From contig NZ_CP120210.1 in assembly GCF_029369745.1 (NCBI RefSeq), forward strand, positions 3,534,001-3,598,000: a DNA stretch of 64,000 nt. The letters are read 5' to 3'. This stretch comes from Amycolatopsis sp. QT-25 (GTDB lineage: Bacteria; Actinomycetota; Actinomycetes; Mycobacteriales; Pseudonocardiaceae). This document shows positions 53,246 to 62,241 of the stretch, piece by piece. Within the stretch, counting starts at the first letter, position 1, and each line of letters begins with the position of its first letter. A program made the translations under genes and the position numbers. Under the pieces are notes generated by a model, which worked only from the letters and a program-made list of their open reading frames with translations, was not told where the DNA came from and made no database searches.

Positions 53246-54648
53246 CCGCGCGCCCGATCGACGCCGCGCTGTGGCGCACGGCGGCCGTCCTGGTGCTCGG
53301 CACGTTCATGGCGACCTTGGACAGCACGATCGTCTCGGTCGGCGTCGACACCCTCGCCGACGAGTTCGGCGCGCCGGTCACCGGCGTCCACTGGGTGACG
53401 ACGGCGTACCTGCTGGCCGTGGTCACGGCGGTGCCGGCGTCGGGCTGGCTCGCCGACCGGTTCGGCGGCCGCCGTGTGTGGCTCGCCGCCGTCGCCGTGT
53501 TCCTGCTGGCGTCCCTGTTGTGCGCGCTGGCGCCGACACTGCCCGCGCTCATCGCGTTCCGTGTCCTCCAAGGACTCGCGGGCGGCTTGCTGCCCCCGAC
53601 CGGGCAGGCGTTGCTGGCGCGGGCCGCCGGAGGAGACCGGATCGGCCGCGTGATCAGCGTCGTCGGTCTCGTGCCGCTGCTGTCTCCGGTGCTCGGCCCG
53701 TTGGCGAGTGGCACGATCCTCGCCGTCGCCGACTGGCCGTGGCTGTTCTACGTCAACCTCCCGGTCGGCGTGGTGGCCGTGGTCCTGGCGCGGCGCTGGG
53801 TCCCGGCGGGCGAACCCGGCGGCAAGGGCGAGCGCTTCGATTTCCGGGGCGCGCTCCTGCTCTCGCCGGGGCTCGCGGTGCTGGTCTTCGGGCTCACCTG
53901 GTTCGACCAGGGCTCGCCGGTGGTCGCCGGGATCGCGGTCGCGGCGGGCGTCGTGATGCTCGCGGCGTTCGTGCGGCACGGTCTGCGGGCCGAAGCACCC
54001 CTGCTGGATCCCCGGTTGTTCACGAAGCCACCGTTCGGGGTCGCCGCGCTGGCGCTGGTCCTGCTCGGCGCGTCGGTGTTCGGCACGATGTTCCTGCTGC
54101 CGCTCTACCTCCAGCGCGGTGCCGGACTGTCCACCTGGGAAACCGGGCTGCTGCTGGTGCCGCAGGGCATCGGCGCGGCGGCCGGATCGGTGCTGGTGAA
54201 CCGGCTCGTCGACCGGCTCTCGCCACGCACGCTGGTGCTGAGCGGGATCGGGCTGGTCGCCCTCGGCACCGCACCCTTCACCCAGCTCGGCCCTGGTCTC
54301 CCGGACTGGGTGATCGTGGTTTCCCTGCTGCTGCGTGGTTTCGGCGCGGCACTGATCGGCGCGCCGGTGATGACGATCGTCTACCGCCGGGTCGAACCCG
54401 CCCGGCTGCCCCGCGCGGCCGGGGCGCTCAACCTGCTCAACACGCTTGGCGGCTCGATCGGCACAGCGGTGCTGGCCGTGGTGCTGCAGGCCCGGCTGGC
54501 CGCGCGCGGCGCGGACGTCGCCGCGGCCTTCGCCGACGCCTTCTGGTGTGTTCTCGGCCTCGCCGTCGTGGCGGTCGCCGGTGCGACGCGGCTGCCCCGG
54601 ACCGGGGTGGCCGCCCCCGACAAGAAGAGAGGTCACGCGGATGCTTGA
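53242..54648 (+). CDS. MFS exporter, DHA2 (14-helix) type, probable siderophore export
   Basis: A 468-residue transporter. LGTFMATLDSTIVSVGVDTL (residues 19-38) is the DHA2 motif D1. GWLADRFGGRRVW is motif A, and FRVLQGLAGGLLPPTGQALL is motif B. About 14 hydrophobic segments. Its GTG overlaps the NRPS stop, so export of the assembled siderophore is the natural role. Confidence 0.88.
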   Translation: MTARPIDAALWRTAAVLVLGTFMATLDSTIVSVGVDTLADEFGAPVTGVHWVTTAYLLAVVTAVPASGWLADRFGGRRVWLAAVAVFLLASLLCALAPTLPALIAFRVLQGLAGGLLPPTGQALLARAAGGDRIGRVISVVGLVPLLSPVLGPLASGTILAVADWPWLFYVNLPVGVVAVVLARRWVPAGEPGGKGERFDFRGALLLSPGLAVLVFGLTWFDQGSPVVAGIAVAAGVVMLAAFVRHGLRAEAPLLDPRLFTKPPFGVAALALVLLGASVFGTMFLLPLYLQRGAGLSTWETGLLLVPQGIGAAAGSVLVNRLVDRLSPRTLVLSGIGLVALGTAPFTQLGPGLPDWVIVVSLLLRGFGAALIGAPVMTIVYRRVEPARLPRAAGALNLLNTLGGSIGTAVLAVVLQARLAARGADVAAAFADAFWCVLGLAVVAVAGATRLPRTGVAAPDKKRGHADA

Positions 54649-55657
54649 CCAGGACACGCTGCCCAGCCCGGCCGAAGTGGCCACGGGCGGTGTCGTGCCG
54701 GACGAAATCGTCCGGCACCGCGAAACCGTCGCGGACGTACTCGCCCGGCGCGACTCCCGGCTGCTCGTCGTCGTGGGCCCGTGTTCCGTGCACGACACCG
54801 GCGGCGCGCTCGAATACGCGCACCGGCTCGCCGAGGCGTCCCGCCGGTTCGCCGACGACCTCGTCGTGGTCCTGCGTGCCTACCTGGAGAAACCGCGGAC
54901 CATCGCGGGATGGACCGGTCTGGTACCGGACCCCGGCCTGGACGGCAAAGGCGATCTCGGCTCCGGTGTCCGAATCGGACGAAGATTCCTCGACGACGCC
55001 GCCGCGACCGGCCTGCCGCTGGCGTACGAGTTCGTCGACCCGTTCCTGGCGCCCTACTTCGCCGACACCATCAGCTGGGGCGCGATCGGCGCGCGGACCG
55101 TCGCCAGCCAGCCGCACCGGCAGCTGGCGTCCTGGCTGCCGATGCCGATGGGCATGAAGAACTGCGTGTCGGGACGGCTGGACACGGCCATCGCCGCCGT
55201 CCGCTCGGCCGCGCTGCCCCACGTGTTCCCGGGCGCCGCGGCCGACGGACGCCCGCGGATCCAGCGCAGCGCCGGGAATCCGGACGCCCACCTCGTCCTG
55301 CGCGGCGGTCCGAAACCCAACCACCACGCCCACGCGGTCGCGGACGCCCTCGACGCGCTGACCACCGCGGGGCTGCCGCACCGGCTCGTCGTCGACGCCT
55401 CGCACGGCAACAGCGGCAAGGACCACAACCGGCAGCCCGTGGTCGTCGCGGACCTGGCGGACCAGATCTCGGCGGGCAACGACGCGCTGGCCGGGGTGAT
55501 GATCGAGTCGTACCTCTCCGACGGGCGACAGGACGTGGGCTCGGCACCGCCGCGGCCCGACCTGAGTATCACGGACGCCTGCCTCGGCTGGGAACGGACC
55601 GTTCCGCTGCTGGAATCCCTCGCCTGCGCCAACGCGGTGCGGCGCATCGCCTCGTGA
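54641..55657 (+). CDS. Class I 3-deoxy-7-phosphoheptulonate synthase
   Basis: A 338-residue AroF/G/H-type DAHP synthase. VVVGPCSVHDTGGALEYA near residue 42, VLRAYLEKPRT near 82, and SWGAIGARTVASQPHRQLAS near 147 carry PEP and phosphate contacts; DASHGNSGKDHNRQP is near 255. It condenses PEP and erythrose 4-phosphate, feeding chorismate into DHB synthesis. The family most actinomycetes use for bulk aromatics is the unrelated class II type, so a dedicated class I copy here suggests flux supply. The ATG at 54641 overlaps the MFS gene by eight bases and follows AGAGAGG. Confidence 0.92.
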   Translation: MLDQDTLPSPAEVATGGVVPDEIVRHRETVADVLARRDSRLLVVVGPCSVHDTGGALEYAHRLAEASRRFADDLVVVLRAYLEKPRTIAGWTGLVPDPGLDGKGDLGSGVRIGRRFLDDAAATGLPLAYEFVDPFLAPYFADTISWGAIGARTVASQPHRQLASWLPMPMGMKNCVSGRLDTAIAAVRSAALPHVFPGAAADGRPRIQRSAGNPDAHLVLRGGPKPNHHAHAVADALDALTTAGLPHRLVVDASHGNSGKDHNRQPVVVADLADQISAGNDALAGVMIESYLSDGRQDVGSAPPRPDLSITDACLGWERTVPLLESLACANAVRRIAS

Positions 55658-55666
55658 GCGATTACC

Positions 55667-55709
55667 GCTTCGGCTGATCACAGACCTCGGAACACACGCC
55701 TCCTCCGAA
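55667..55709. repeat. Composite-repeat fragment beside hairpin
   Basis: GCTTCGGCTGATC (55667-55679) is shared with 25923-25935, and CCTCCGAAGTAC adjoining the hairpin is the complement of 25945-25956. Same modules as the other convergent gaps. Confidence 0.5.
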
Positions 55710-55764
55710 GTACATGAAGGCCCCCTTCCTTGCGCCAGGCGCAAGGAAGGGGGCCTTCATGTAC
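55710..55764. terminator. 55-nt perfect palindrome between convergent genes
   Basis: Twenty-seven bases on each side of a central A (55737) pair exactly; the arm is GTACATGAAGGCCCCCTTCC then TTGCGCC. It lies between the DAHP synthase stop and the lipoprotein stop (55772) of the opposite strand. Likely terminates both transcripts. Nearly identical arm to 25984-26045. Confidence 0.7.
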
Positions 55765-55771
55765 CGGGGGC

Positions 55772-56395
55772 TTACTTCTTCCAGACGATCGGGTCGTCCT
55801 TGTACGCGTCACCGTCGCTGTAGGTGGCACCGCCGACCTCGCCGCCGTCCCGGACGGCCTGGAGCTCGCAGGTGTCGTAGGTCGCGCCGACGGTCTTGAA
55901 GTCCTTCTTCGCCGACTCGGACTGGCAGTTCGGGGTCTCGCCGGTGATGATCACGCCGGTGCTCTTGTCGTTCGGGCCGACCGCGCGCAACCGCACCGTG
56001 CTGTAGGTGAGGTCCGTGCCACCGACGTTCTCCACCGTCATCCGGATGTACACCGGCGTCATGCCTTTGGCCTTGTCCCCGTACGCGGCGAGGTCCTCCT
56101 TCGGGCCCAGCTCGATGGACTTCACGGTGATCGCGATGGTGCCGGTCTTGTCGGTGCCGTATTTGAACGGGACGACGGCGCGGTCGCCGACCTTCAGTGC
56201 GCTGCCGGGCGCGGTGGCGTCCGCGTTCGAGACCGGGACGGTGCCGCTGGTCGCGGGGGAGGACGACGCGGCCGACGTCGGCGCGGGCGACGGGGCGGGG
56301 ACGGGGCTGCCCGACTCCCCTTTGCCGCCACAGGCGGAAAGCAGCAGCACGGCGGCACAACCGGTGGCGGACAGGGCGATGCGGTCGAACTTCAT
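55772..56395 (-). CDS. Secreted lipoprotein, DUF4352-like
   Basis: A 207-residue lipoprotein. Signal and lipobox (LLLSACGG, Cys about 22), then a Ser/Pro/Ala linker to residue 60, then a beta-rich domain (VGDRAVVPFKYGTD; TVENVGGTDLTYSTVRL; a C...C pair in TPNCQSES and TYDTCELQ). Related to immunoglobulin-like telomeric-repeat-binding or DUF4352 extracellular domains; role unknown. ATG at 56395. It has a shortened paralogue directly upstream (56539-56889). Confidence 0.75.
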   Translation of the reverse strand: MKFDRIALSATGCAAVLLLSACGGKGESGSPVPAPSPAPTSAASSSPATSGTVPVSNADATAPGSALKVGDRAVVPFKYGTDKTGTIAITVKSIELGPKEDLAAYGDKAKGMTPVYIRMTVENVGGTDLTYSTVRLRAVGPNDKSTGVIITGETPNCQSESAKKDFKTVGATYDTCELQAVRDGGEVGGATYSDGDAYKDDPIVWKK

Positions 56396-56538
56396 GGATC
56401 TCCTCGGACTCCCCGCCGAATCCTGCTCCGGCGTTCTCGCCACGCACCGTAATCGACGGAGGAGCAGGGCGGTGTGGGCCATTCGCACCACGAATGATCA
56501 CGAAAGGGTTGCGCTGATCGGGGCAACGCGGGGAGCGG

Positions 56539-56889
56539 TCACTTCTTCCAGGTGATCGGGTCGTTTTCATCCCCGTCGCCGTCGCCGAACGACACGCCGC
56601 CGACCTCGCCACCGTCTTTGACGCCTTCGGTGTCGCAGGTCTCGTAGGTCGCGCCCGGCGTGCTGAAATTCTCCGGCGTGGTCTCGCTCTTGCAGGCCGC
56701 GGTGCCACTGGCCATGATCACCTTGGTGCCCTTGCCGCTCGCGTCCACCGCGCGCACCGACACCGAAGTGTCGGCGCGATCCTCCTTCGGCCCGATTTCG
56801 ACCGACTTGACGGTGATCGCGATCGTGCCGGACTTACCCGCGTCGCCGAACGGGACGACGGCGATCAGGGCGGTGCGGGCGGACTTCAT
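56539..56889 (-). pseudogene. Shortened paralogue of the adjacent lipoprotein, lipobox lost
   Basis: A 116-residue frame. GTIAITVKSVEIGPKED, the C...C pair and the DGGEVGG...DPITWKK tail align with the neighbour, but the signal peptide, lipobox, linker and the MTVENVGGTDLTYS segment are absent. MKSARTALIAVVPFGD looks like a fusion of the start to the mature domain by internal deletion. The leader regions before both genes are also alike, so this is a tandem duplication. Probably non-functional, or a cytoplasmic variant. Confidence 0.55.
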
Positions 56890-56989
56890 GGATTTCCTCG
56901 GACTTCCGCCGAACCTGTACCGGCGTGCTCGTCACGCACCGTAGCCGGAGTCGGGAATAGCGAGTGTGGCCCGTTCGCACCACAGCCGA

Positions 56990-57646
56990 TCACAAATCGC
57001 TTACGCCGATCAGGCCGTCCTGGATGGCCCGCGCGACGAGCGCGGCCTTCGTGGGGGCGTCCCGGCCGATCTGGGCGTACTTGACCCGGATCCGCTCGAG
57101 ATGCGAGTTGACCGTGTTCGGCGAAATCCCCAGCCGGTGCGCGACGAAGTCCTTGGATTCGGACTGGAACCACTCGATGAGCACCTCGGTCTCGCGCGCG
57201 GAGAGGGCGGGACGCCGCTCGGAGCGGTCCCCGGCCAGCGCGCCCGCCAGCGAGGGCGGTGTGTACGACCGGTCGGCCGCCGCCGCGCGCACGGCTTCGA
57301 GGAGATGCTCGGCGCCCTCGGCCTTGGTGAGATAGCTGAGCGCGCCGAGTTCGAGGCACTGCAGGACGGTCTCGTCGTCGGCCCGCATCGAATAGACGAC
57401 GACGCGACGGCCCGCCTCGGTGAGCCGGCGCAGGTCGCCCATCGCCGGGGTGGTGCTGTTCAGATGCAGGTCGAGGATGACGACGTCGGCCCGCGCGCCC
57501 TCGCCGATCCAGGCGGCCCGCACGTCCTCGCCTTCGGCCACGACGGTGACCGGTGGGCTGCCCGAGGACAGCCAGTGCACGACCCCGGCCCGCACGGCCG
57601 GATGATCGTCGACGACCACCGCGGTCAGTTCGGTCGCGAACGCCAT
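56990..57646 (-). CDS. LuxR/NarL-family response regulator
   Basis: A 218-residue regulator. Receiver: AVVVDDHPAVRAG (acidic pair), VVILDLHLN (phospho-Asp), YSMRADDE and YLTKAEG (Lys). C-terminal LuxR HTH: LSARETEVLIEWFQSESKDF, VAHRLGISPNTVNSHLERIR. The ATG at 57646 has GGAGGCGAA upstream; a start 39 bases earlier is less likely. It overlaps the kinase-like gene, forming a unit with the two sensor genes. Confidence 0.88.
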   Translation of the reverse strand: MAFATELTAVVVDDHPAVRAGVVHWLSSGSPPVTVVAEGEDVRAAWIGEGARADVVILDLHLNSTTPAMGDLRRLTEAGRRVVVYSMRADDETVLQCLELGALSYLTKAEGAEHLLEAVRAAAADRSYTPPSLAGALAGDRSERRPALSARETEVLIEWFQSESKDFVAHRLGISPNTVNSHLERIRVKYAQIGRDAPTKAALVARAIQDGLIGVSDL

Positions 57647-58695
57647 TTCGCCTCCATCCACGATCGTTCTCCCAGTGCGTGCCATTCGACGTCGACGGCG
57701 CCCGATCCGTTCGCTACCGCCCCGGATTCACCGTCGATGATCGCCGCGACGCGGATCTCGTCACCGGTGCGCAACACGCTGACCCTGGCCCGCGACCGGG
57801 CGGCGACCAGCGCGGTCATCAGCGGACCGGTCAGTTCGCGGCGGACGCCGGTCGGGATCGGCGCCGGTTCGCCGCTGACCGCCAGTGTCACCGTCAACCC
57901 CCGCCGCTCGGCGAGATCGACGCAGGCCGAGACCTCGTGCAGCAACGGATCGGGCACGTCGTCGTTCTCCGCGAACAGCCGCCGCAGCTGCGTGGCCGCG
58001 AGCGCGCAGCGCCGCCGGACCGTTTCGTCGCGCGGGTCCAAGGTGCGATCGGCCAGACCGGCGAGCAGCGGCAGGGTGGCGCCGAGCTGACCGGCGAACC
58101 GGCTTCGCTGGTCGGCTTCCCGCTCCTCGGCGAGTGCCTTGCGATGGGCCTGCCGATCGCGTTCCGCCGAGGCTTCCGCGGCTTCGCCCGCCCGCCGGTC
58201 GACGACCCCGATCAGCGCCAGCGTCGCGGCCTGGAAGGTGAGCACGCTCAGCCCGACGATCACCAGGCTGCCGATCTCGCCGCGATCGGTGGGTGCCGAA
58301 CCGAGCTGCCGCGAGAAGGTGATCGTCGTCTGGAGGACGAGCGCGCCCATCGCGAACGCGGGGCGGTCCAGCAGCAGCACCAGCAGATGCCAGCCCGCGA
58401 GGCCGGACGCCCAGTCGTCGTCGCCGAGCAGCCGATCCGGTGGCAGCGACCAGATGGCGACCGTCGACGCGGCGAGGACCACCACCGACCCCGCGAGGGC
58501 GGCCGGCCAGGGGACCGGTTTCCAGCGCAGCACCCACCACGCCGCCACGACGAGCACCACGGCGAGCGCGGTGAACGCGCTCCGGTCGGCGGTGCCGTCC
58601 AGCCGCGGCAGGCTCAGCCCGGCCTGGATCACCGCTGTCGCGAGCAGGACCGCGATCCGGCAGCCGCCGAGTACCCGGTCCGCGATCTCACTCAT
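57625..58695 (-). CDS. Membrane protein resembling a histidine kinase but lacking catalytic motifs
   Basis: A 356-residue protein with about four to five N-terminal helices, a charged coiled-coil (about 170-200: AEASAERDRQAHRKALAEER) and a cytoplasmic kinase-like part. The dimerisation helix reads RSRFAGQLGATLPLLAGLA with no phospho-acceptor His where HD is expected. The ATP domain lacks a clear N-box and G-box (PLMTALVAARSRARVSVL). It overlaps the regulator and the intact kinase genes. Probably a pseudokinase sensor modulating the true kinase (inference). Confidence 0.7.
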   Translation of the reverse strand: MSEIADRVLGGCRIAVLLATAVIQAGLSLPRLDGTADRSAFTALAVVLVVAAWWVLRWKPVPWPAALAGSVVVLAASTVAIWSLPPDRLLGDDDWASGLAGWHLLVLLLDRPAFAMGALVLQTTITFSRQLGSAPTDRGEIGSLVIVGLSVLTFQAATLALIGVVDRRAGEAAEASAERDRQAHRKALAEEREADQRSRFAGQLGATLPLLAGLADRTLDPRDETVRRRCALAATQLRRLFAENDDVPDPLLHEVSACVDLAERRGLTVTLAVSGEPAPIPTGVRRELTGPLMTALVAARSRARVSVLRTGDEIRVAAIIDGESGAVANGSGAVDVEWHALGERSWMEAKWRSRPN

Positions 58696-59803
58696 GCGGC
58701 CACACCAGGACCACCGTGGTCCCCGCGCCGGGCGAGGAGGTGACCTCGGCCCGGCCGCCTGCCGCGGCCATGCGTTCGACGAGCGAACCGCGCACCCCTC
58801 GCCGCTGCGCCGGGGTCCGTGCCGGGTCGAAACCGCGGCCCTCGTCCCGGACGGTCACCCGAACTCCGCCTTCCACCGTCAGCCTGGCCTCGCCGACACC
58901 CGCGTGCCGATCGACGTTCACCAGCGCCTCACGCACGGCCCGCACCAGTGCGAGCGCGGCCGACGCCGGGATCGGTGGCACCGGCGACCAGTGCGCCTCG
59001 ACCCTCACCGGGCTTTGCGCGAGCACGCCGCGCAACGAGGTCTCGAGATCGACCACGCTGCCGGGGCCGGATTCGCCGGTGAGGATCGCGAGATCGCGGC
59101 GGGCGTAGCCGGCGACCTCGGCCGGGTCCGCCGTTTCGCCGCGCTGCGCCACCGTGAGGAAGGTGGCCGCCGCCGTGTCGTGCAGGACGGCCAGATACTC
59201 CCGCTCCCGCAGTCGTCGTTCCACGGCAAGGGATTCCTCCCGCGTCAACCGGGCCCGGCGCTCACGGAGGTGGTCGACCCGGCGCGTCGTCCGCGACAGC
59301 AAGAGGAAGGCGCCCCGGGCGAGGGTGGCCTCGAGCAGCACTCGCAGTACCACCGAGACACCGCCCTCGAAACCGAGCGGCACCACCTCGATCGCCAGCA
59401 GACCGGCGAGGGCGGGCACGGTGATCTTCGGCGGCCACTCCCACTGGAGGGTGATCGCGGTGATGGTGAGGACGTTCAAGGCCCATTGGTTCAGCTCGCC
59501 CGTTTGGGGCGCGGTCAGGAACTGTGTTCCGCAGATCGCCGCGGCGCGCACCAAGGCCAGCGCGAACGCCACCGGCCTGCCCCGGCCCGTCCTCCCGGCC
59601 AGGTACTCGGCGACGCCGGTGACCAGGGCCAGCGCGAGCAGGCCGAAGGCAAGCGGGAGCGCGCCCGGCGGCGTGGCGAGCACGCCGAAGACGCTGATCA
59701 CCAGCAACCCGGCGCCCCTGGCCGGACCGGCGAACCGGCCGACCACCCGCAGGAACTCCGCTTCGACGGAGGTCTCACGATCGGACGGCACGGCAGCAGT
59801 CAA
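58688..59803 (-). CDS. Sensor histidine kinase (HisKA_3/NarX type)
   Basis: A 371-residue membrane kinase. About five N-terminal helices; the H-box is [20 protein letters not shown], near residue 195. N-box [12 protein letters not shown] and G-box [17 protein letters not shown] near 310, with [11 protein letters not shown] at the end. It would phosphorylate the response regulator at 56990. The start is taken as a TTG at 59803, overlapping the stop of the small gene (TTGA); a GTG four codons later is an alternative. Confidence 0.85.
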   Translation of the reverse strand: MTAAVPSDRETSVEAEFLRVVGRFAGPARGAGLLVISVFGVLATPPGALPLAFGLLALALVTGVAEYLAGRTGRGRPVAFALALVRAAAICGTQFLTAPQTGELNQWALNVLTITAITLQWEWPPKITVPALAGLLAIEVVPLGFEGGVSVVLRVLLEATLARGAFLLLSRTTRRVDHLRERRARLTREESLAVERRLREREYLAVLHDTAAATFLTVAQRGETADPAEVAGYARRDLAILTGESGPGSVVDLETSLRGVLAQSPVRVEAHWSPVPPIPASAALALVRAVREALVNVDRHAGVGEARLTVEGGVRVTVRDEGRGFDPARTPAQRRGVRGSLVERMAAAGGRAEVTSSPGAGTTVVLVWPHE

Positions 59804-60072
59804 GCAGACGCCCTGAGCGGCCGCAGGTCCAGTACCGGCCGGTGGCCGGTGCCGTAGAGGGTGTCGTCGACCACGACCGCGTACCGGTCGAGCACCACGA
59901 CGTCACCGAACGCGGGCACCTGGCGCCAGGACGGCGTGCAGTCGACAAGGTCGACGCTTCGCCCGTCGACTTTGTTCGTACTTCGGCGGCACCGTTCAGG
60001 TCGCCGGAACCGCGAGAGCGGGACGGTCCGGAAGGACTTTCGCAGGGAATTTCTTCGGTTTTCGTCTTTCAC
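59800..60072 (-). CDS. Small hypothetical protein coupled to the kinase gene
   Basis: A 90-residue frame starting at a GTG with GGGAGA seven bases upstream and ending in TGA that overlaps the kinase TTG. The N-terminal part is basic ([19 protein letters not shown]). The rest reads as folded protein ([35 protein letters not shown]). No family recognised. The overlap and ribosome site are the main support. Confidence 0.45.
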   Translation of the reverse strand: MKDENRRNSLRKSFRTVPLSRFRRPERCRRSTNKVDGRSVDLVDCTPSWRQVPAFGDVVVLDRYAVVVDDTLYGTGHRPVLDLRPLRASA

Positions 60073-60198
60073 CTGGAATCTCCCTGTCGGGACGACAGCG
60101 GATGTGCACGAATGGGGTGGGTCACCTCTCTCGCCCGGTCGGGGGTATTTCCCGTTTCCGGTTGTGTTCACCCGGTCGACGGGCACAAGAATCGCCCC

Positions 60199-61782
60199 AT
60201 GCGCTCAAGGCGGTTCGCCTCTTTTTCTGCCGGTGCCGCCGCCGCGGTGTGCGTGGCGGCCCTCGTGGTCACCGATGGCGCGGTCGCCGCCCCCTTGCCG
60301 GGCGGACTGGGACCGTGCGTCGGTTCCGCCTGCCCGGACAAATATCCGCCGGTGAACAACAACGGCTACGCGGGCCGTGACAACGGCATCAACGTCTATG
60401 TCGGCGGCGAATTCCGGGTGCGCGAAGCGGCGGCGGAAGCCGAAGGCCGAGTCGTCGTCCTCGGTGATTTCGACATGGCGAAACGAGCGGGCGCGTCCTC
60501 CGTCTACAACGTCGGCATCGCCGGTGTCGGATCACGCGTTCCACCGCCGGACGGCGCGGACTTCCTGAGTACGGGCGGAAACGTCACCGTCGCGGCGGGT
60601 CAGCGGCTGCTCGCCGAGGGCGGTGTCGTCCGGCACGCCGGAACCGTCACCGGGACGGTGGCCGGCGACGTCGAAAAGGACCCCGACGCGGTGAAACCCT
60701 ATGTGGGCCTGCGTGAGGATCTCCGGGTGGCCAGCAAGTGCTACGCACGGGAAGGCACCACGCCGCGCCCGGCCACGGGCACGGCGACCAACCAGGGATA
60801 TCGCACCCTGTTCACCGGCGACGGCAAATCCGCGCTGCAGGTGTTCACCGTGGACTTCGACCTGACCGGCCGCACCGGAGGCATGCAAGGGATCGAATTC
60901 GAAGGCATCCCGGCGGGGGCGACGATCCTGGTCAACATGGTGGGAGCCGCCCGGACGATCAACACCTACACCGGCGACCTGAACGATCAGGACCCGCTGA
61001 ACAAACTGCGGGAACGGCTCCTGTGGAACTTCCCGGACGCCACCAAGGTGAAGATCGCCGGTGGCGCCCAGTTCCAGGGAAGTGTGCTGATCGGTGAGCC
61101 GGAAAGCACCACGACCGTCACCGCGTCCGGAATGAACGGCCGCTTCTTCACCACGGGCTCGCTCGTGCACACCTCCGAAGCGACCGGTGGGGGCGGACAG
61201 GAGTTCCACGCCTACCCGTTCGACGGCGACCTGCCCGAATGCGGCAGCACACCGACCACGACGCCGAGCAATTCCACGTCCTCGTCGAGCTCTGCGAGCC
61301 CGACGAGCAGCAGTTCGGCCACGTCGACTTCGACCACGTCTCCTTCCACCTCGACGACGCCGACTTCGTCCCCGTCCACGCCGAGTCAGACGAGCACCAC
61401 CTCCACGTCCACCACCACGACCAGCAGCAGTTCGGCGACGAGCAGCAGTTCCTCCGGCAGTACTACGTCATCGAGTCCGACGAGCAGCGGCACCGCCACG
61501 TCGTCGAGTCCGACGAGCAGCGGCGCCACGTCTTCGAGTTCGAGTAGCACGGCATCGACGACCAGCAGTTCGTCGAGCACGACACCGGGGCCCGAGGTGA
61601 CCGGTAGCACCACGCCGGGGCAGCCGGGAGCGACCACCCCCGGCGGTGGGCCGACCGACAATGGACCGCTGGGTTCGACCGGTAGCGAGCTTCGGGGACT
61701 GCTGGTCGCCGGTCTGTTCCTGCTGCTCCTCGGTGGCGTGCTGGTAGTGCTCACCATCAGGTCGAGGCGCCGCGAGTCCTAG
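60199..61782 (+). CDS. Choice-of-anchor A family cell-surface protein with Ser/Thr stalk and LGSTG sorting signal
   Basis: A 527-residue surface protein. Signal peptide about residues 1-32 (ends VAAPLPGG). Folded domain about 33-350: [38 protein letters not shown] and [19 protein letters not shown] are choice-of-anchor A blocks. Then a Ser/Thr/Pro-rich stalk of about 130 residues, and [31 protein letters not shown] tail (RSRRRES), a class E-like sortase signal. Start ATG at 60199 lacks an obvious ribosome site. The stalk DNA is highly repetitive. No sortase gene is in the window. Confidence 0.82.
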   Translation: MRSRRFASFSAGAAAAVCVAALVVTDGAVAAPLPGGLGPCVGSACPDKYPPVNNNGYAGRDNGINVYVGGEFRVREAAAEAEGRVVVLGDFDMAKRAGASSVYNVGIAGVGSRVPPPDGADFLSTGGNVTVAAGQRLLAEGGVVRHAGTVTGTVAGDVEKDPDAVKPYVGLREDLRVASKCYAREGTTPRPATGTATNQGYRTLFTGDGKSALQVFTVDFDLTGRTGGMQGIEFEGIPAGATILVNMVGAARTINTYTGDLNDQDPLNKLRERLLWNFPDATKVKIAGGAQFQGSVLIGEPESTTTVTASGMNGRFFTTGSLVHTSEATGGGGQEFHAYPFDGDLPECGSTPTTTPSNSTSSSSSASPTSSSSATSTSTTSPSTSTTPTSSPSTPSQTSTTSTSTTTTSSSSATSSSSSGSTTSSSPTSSGTATSSSPTSSGATSSSSSSTASTTSSSSSTTPGPEVTGSTTPGQPGATTPGGGPTDNGPLGSTGSELRGLLVAGLFLLLLGGVLVVLTIRSRRRES

Positions 61783-62241
61783 TGGGGAGGATCCCGTTTC
61801 CGATGAGGGCGAACGAAGGACTGTCCCCTAAAGAGATCCCAGACTCCAACCGGCCGACAAGGTCGGTCGCGCGCGAATGTCCACAAGGGACAGCTACGTG
61901 GCGCTTCGGGCGCGAGGCCGTCTCGGTGTAGGGATGCCGCCAGGCCGGAAACGGACGATGTGTGGTGAAAGGTAAGGCAAGTGTGGCCGGAGTGAGCCTC
62001 TGCCCTGCAGTGTCCACAAGGGACACCACACCCCCTGCGCCGCTAGGCCGCCGCCGTGGTTGTACCCCGGTCGCCCTAGGCGCACCGATGCAGCCGACAA
62101 ATCCCGACCCTCATCCCTTGTGGACGGTCGAGGATAAGCTAAAGCTCCTCGGCGAGGTCACTTCCGCCTCCAGCGCCAGCGTGCACGTTGTCTTACCACT
62201 CCCGAAGCGATCACCCGAAACGATCGCCTCCGTCACGACAC
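61783..62241. other. Convergent gap with repeats, no gene
   Basis: About 460 bp between the surface protein and GntR genes, with no coding sequence. It has TGTCCACAAGGGACA at 61878-61892 and the composite repeat at 62011-62125. Confidence 0.5.
62011..62125. repeat. Dispersed composite repeat, copy with 11-bp terminal inverted repeats
   Basis: Begins TGTCCACAAGGGACA (62011-62025) and ends CCCTTGTGGAC (62115-62125), the inverse of GTCCACAAGGG. Internal segments GCCGCCGCCGTGG, GTCGCCC-AGGCGCACCG, GCAGC-GACAAATCCCGACCC match copy 1 (964-1090). About 115 bp with terminal inverted repeats looks like a small non-autonomous element. Confidence 0.6.

Noticed and set aside
53242..54648. MFS gene as a drug-resistance determinant unrelated to the cluster
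   Set aside because: Its start overlaps the NRPS stop and its end overlaps the DAHP synthase start, so siderophore export is the simpler reading.
59842..60198. Upstream extension of the surface protein
   Set aside because: The signal peptide starts at 60199; upstream residues have no domain and cover the opposite-strand small gene.
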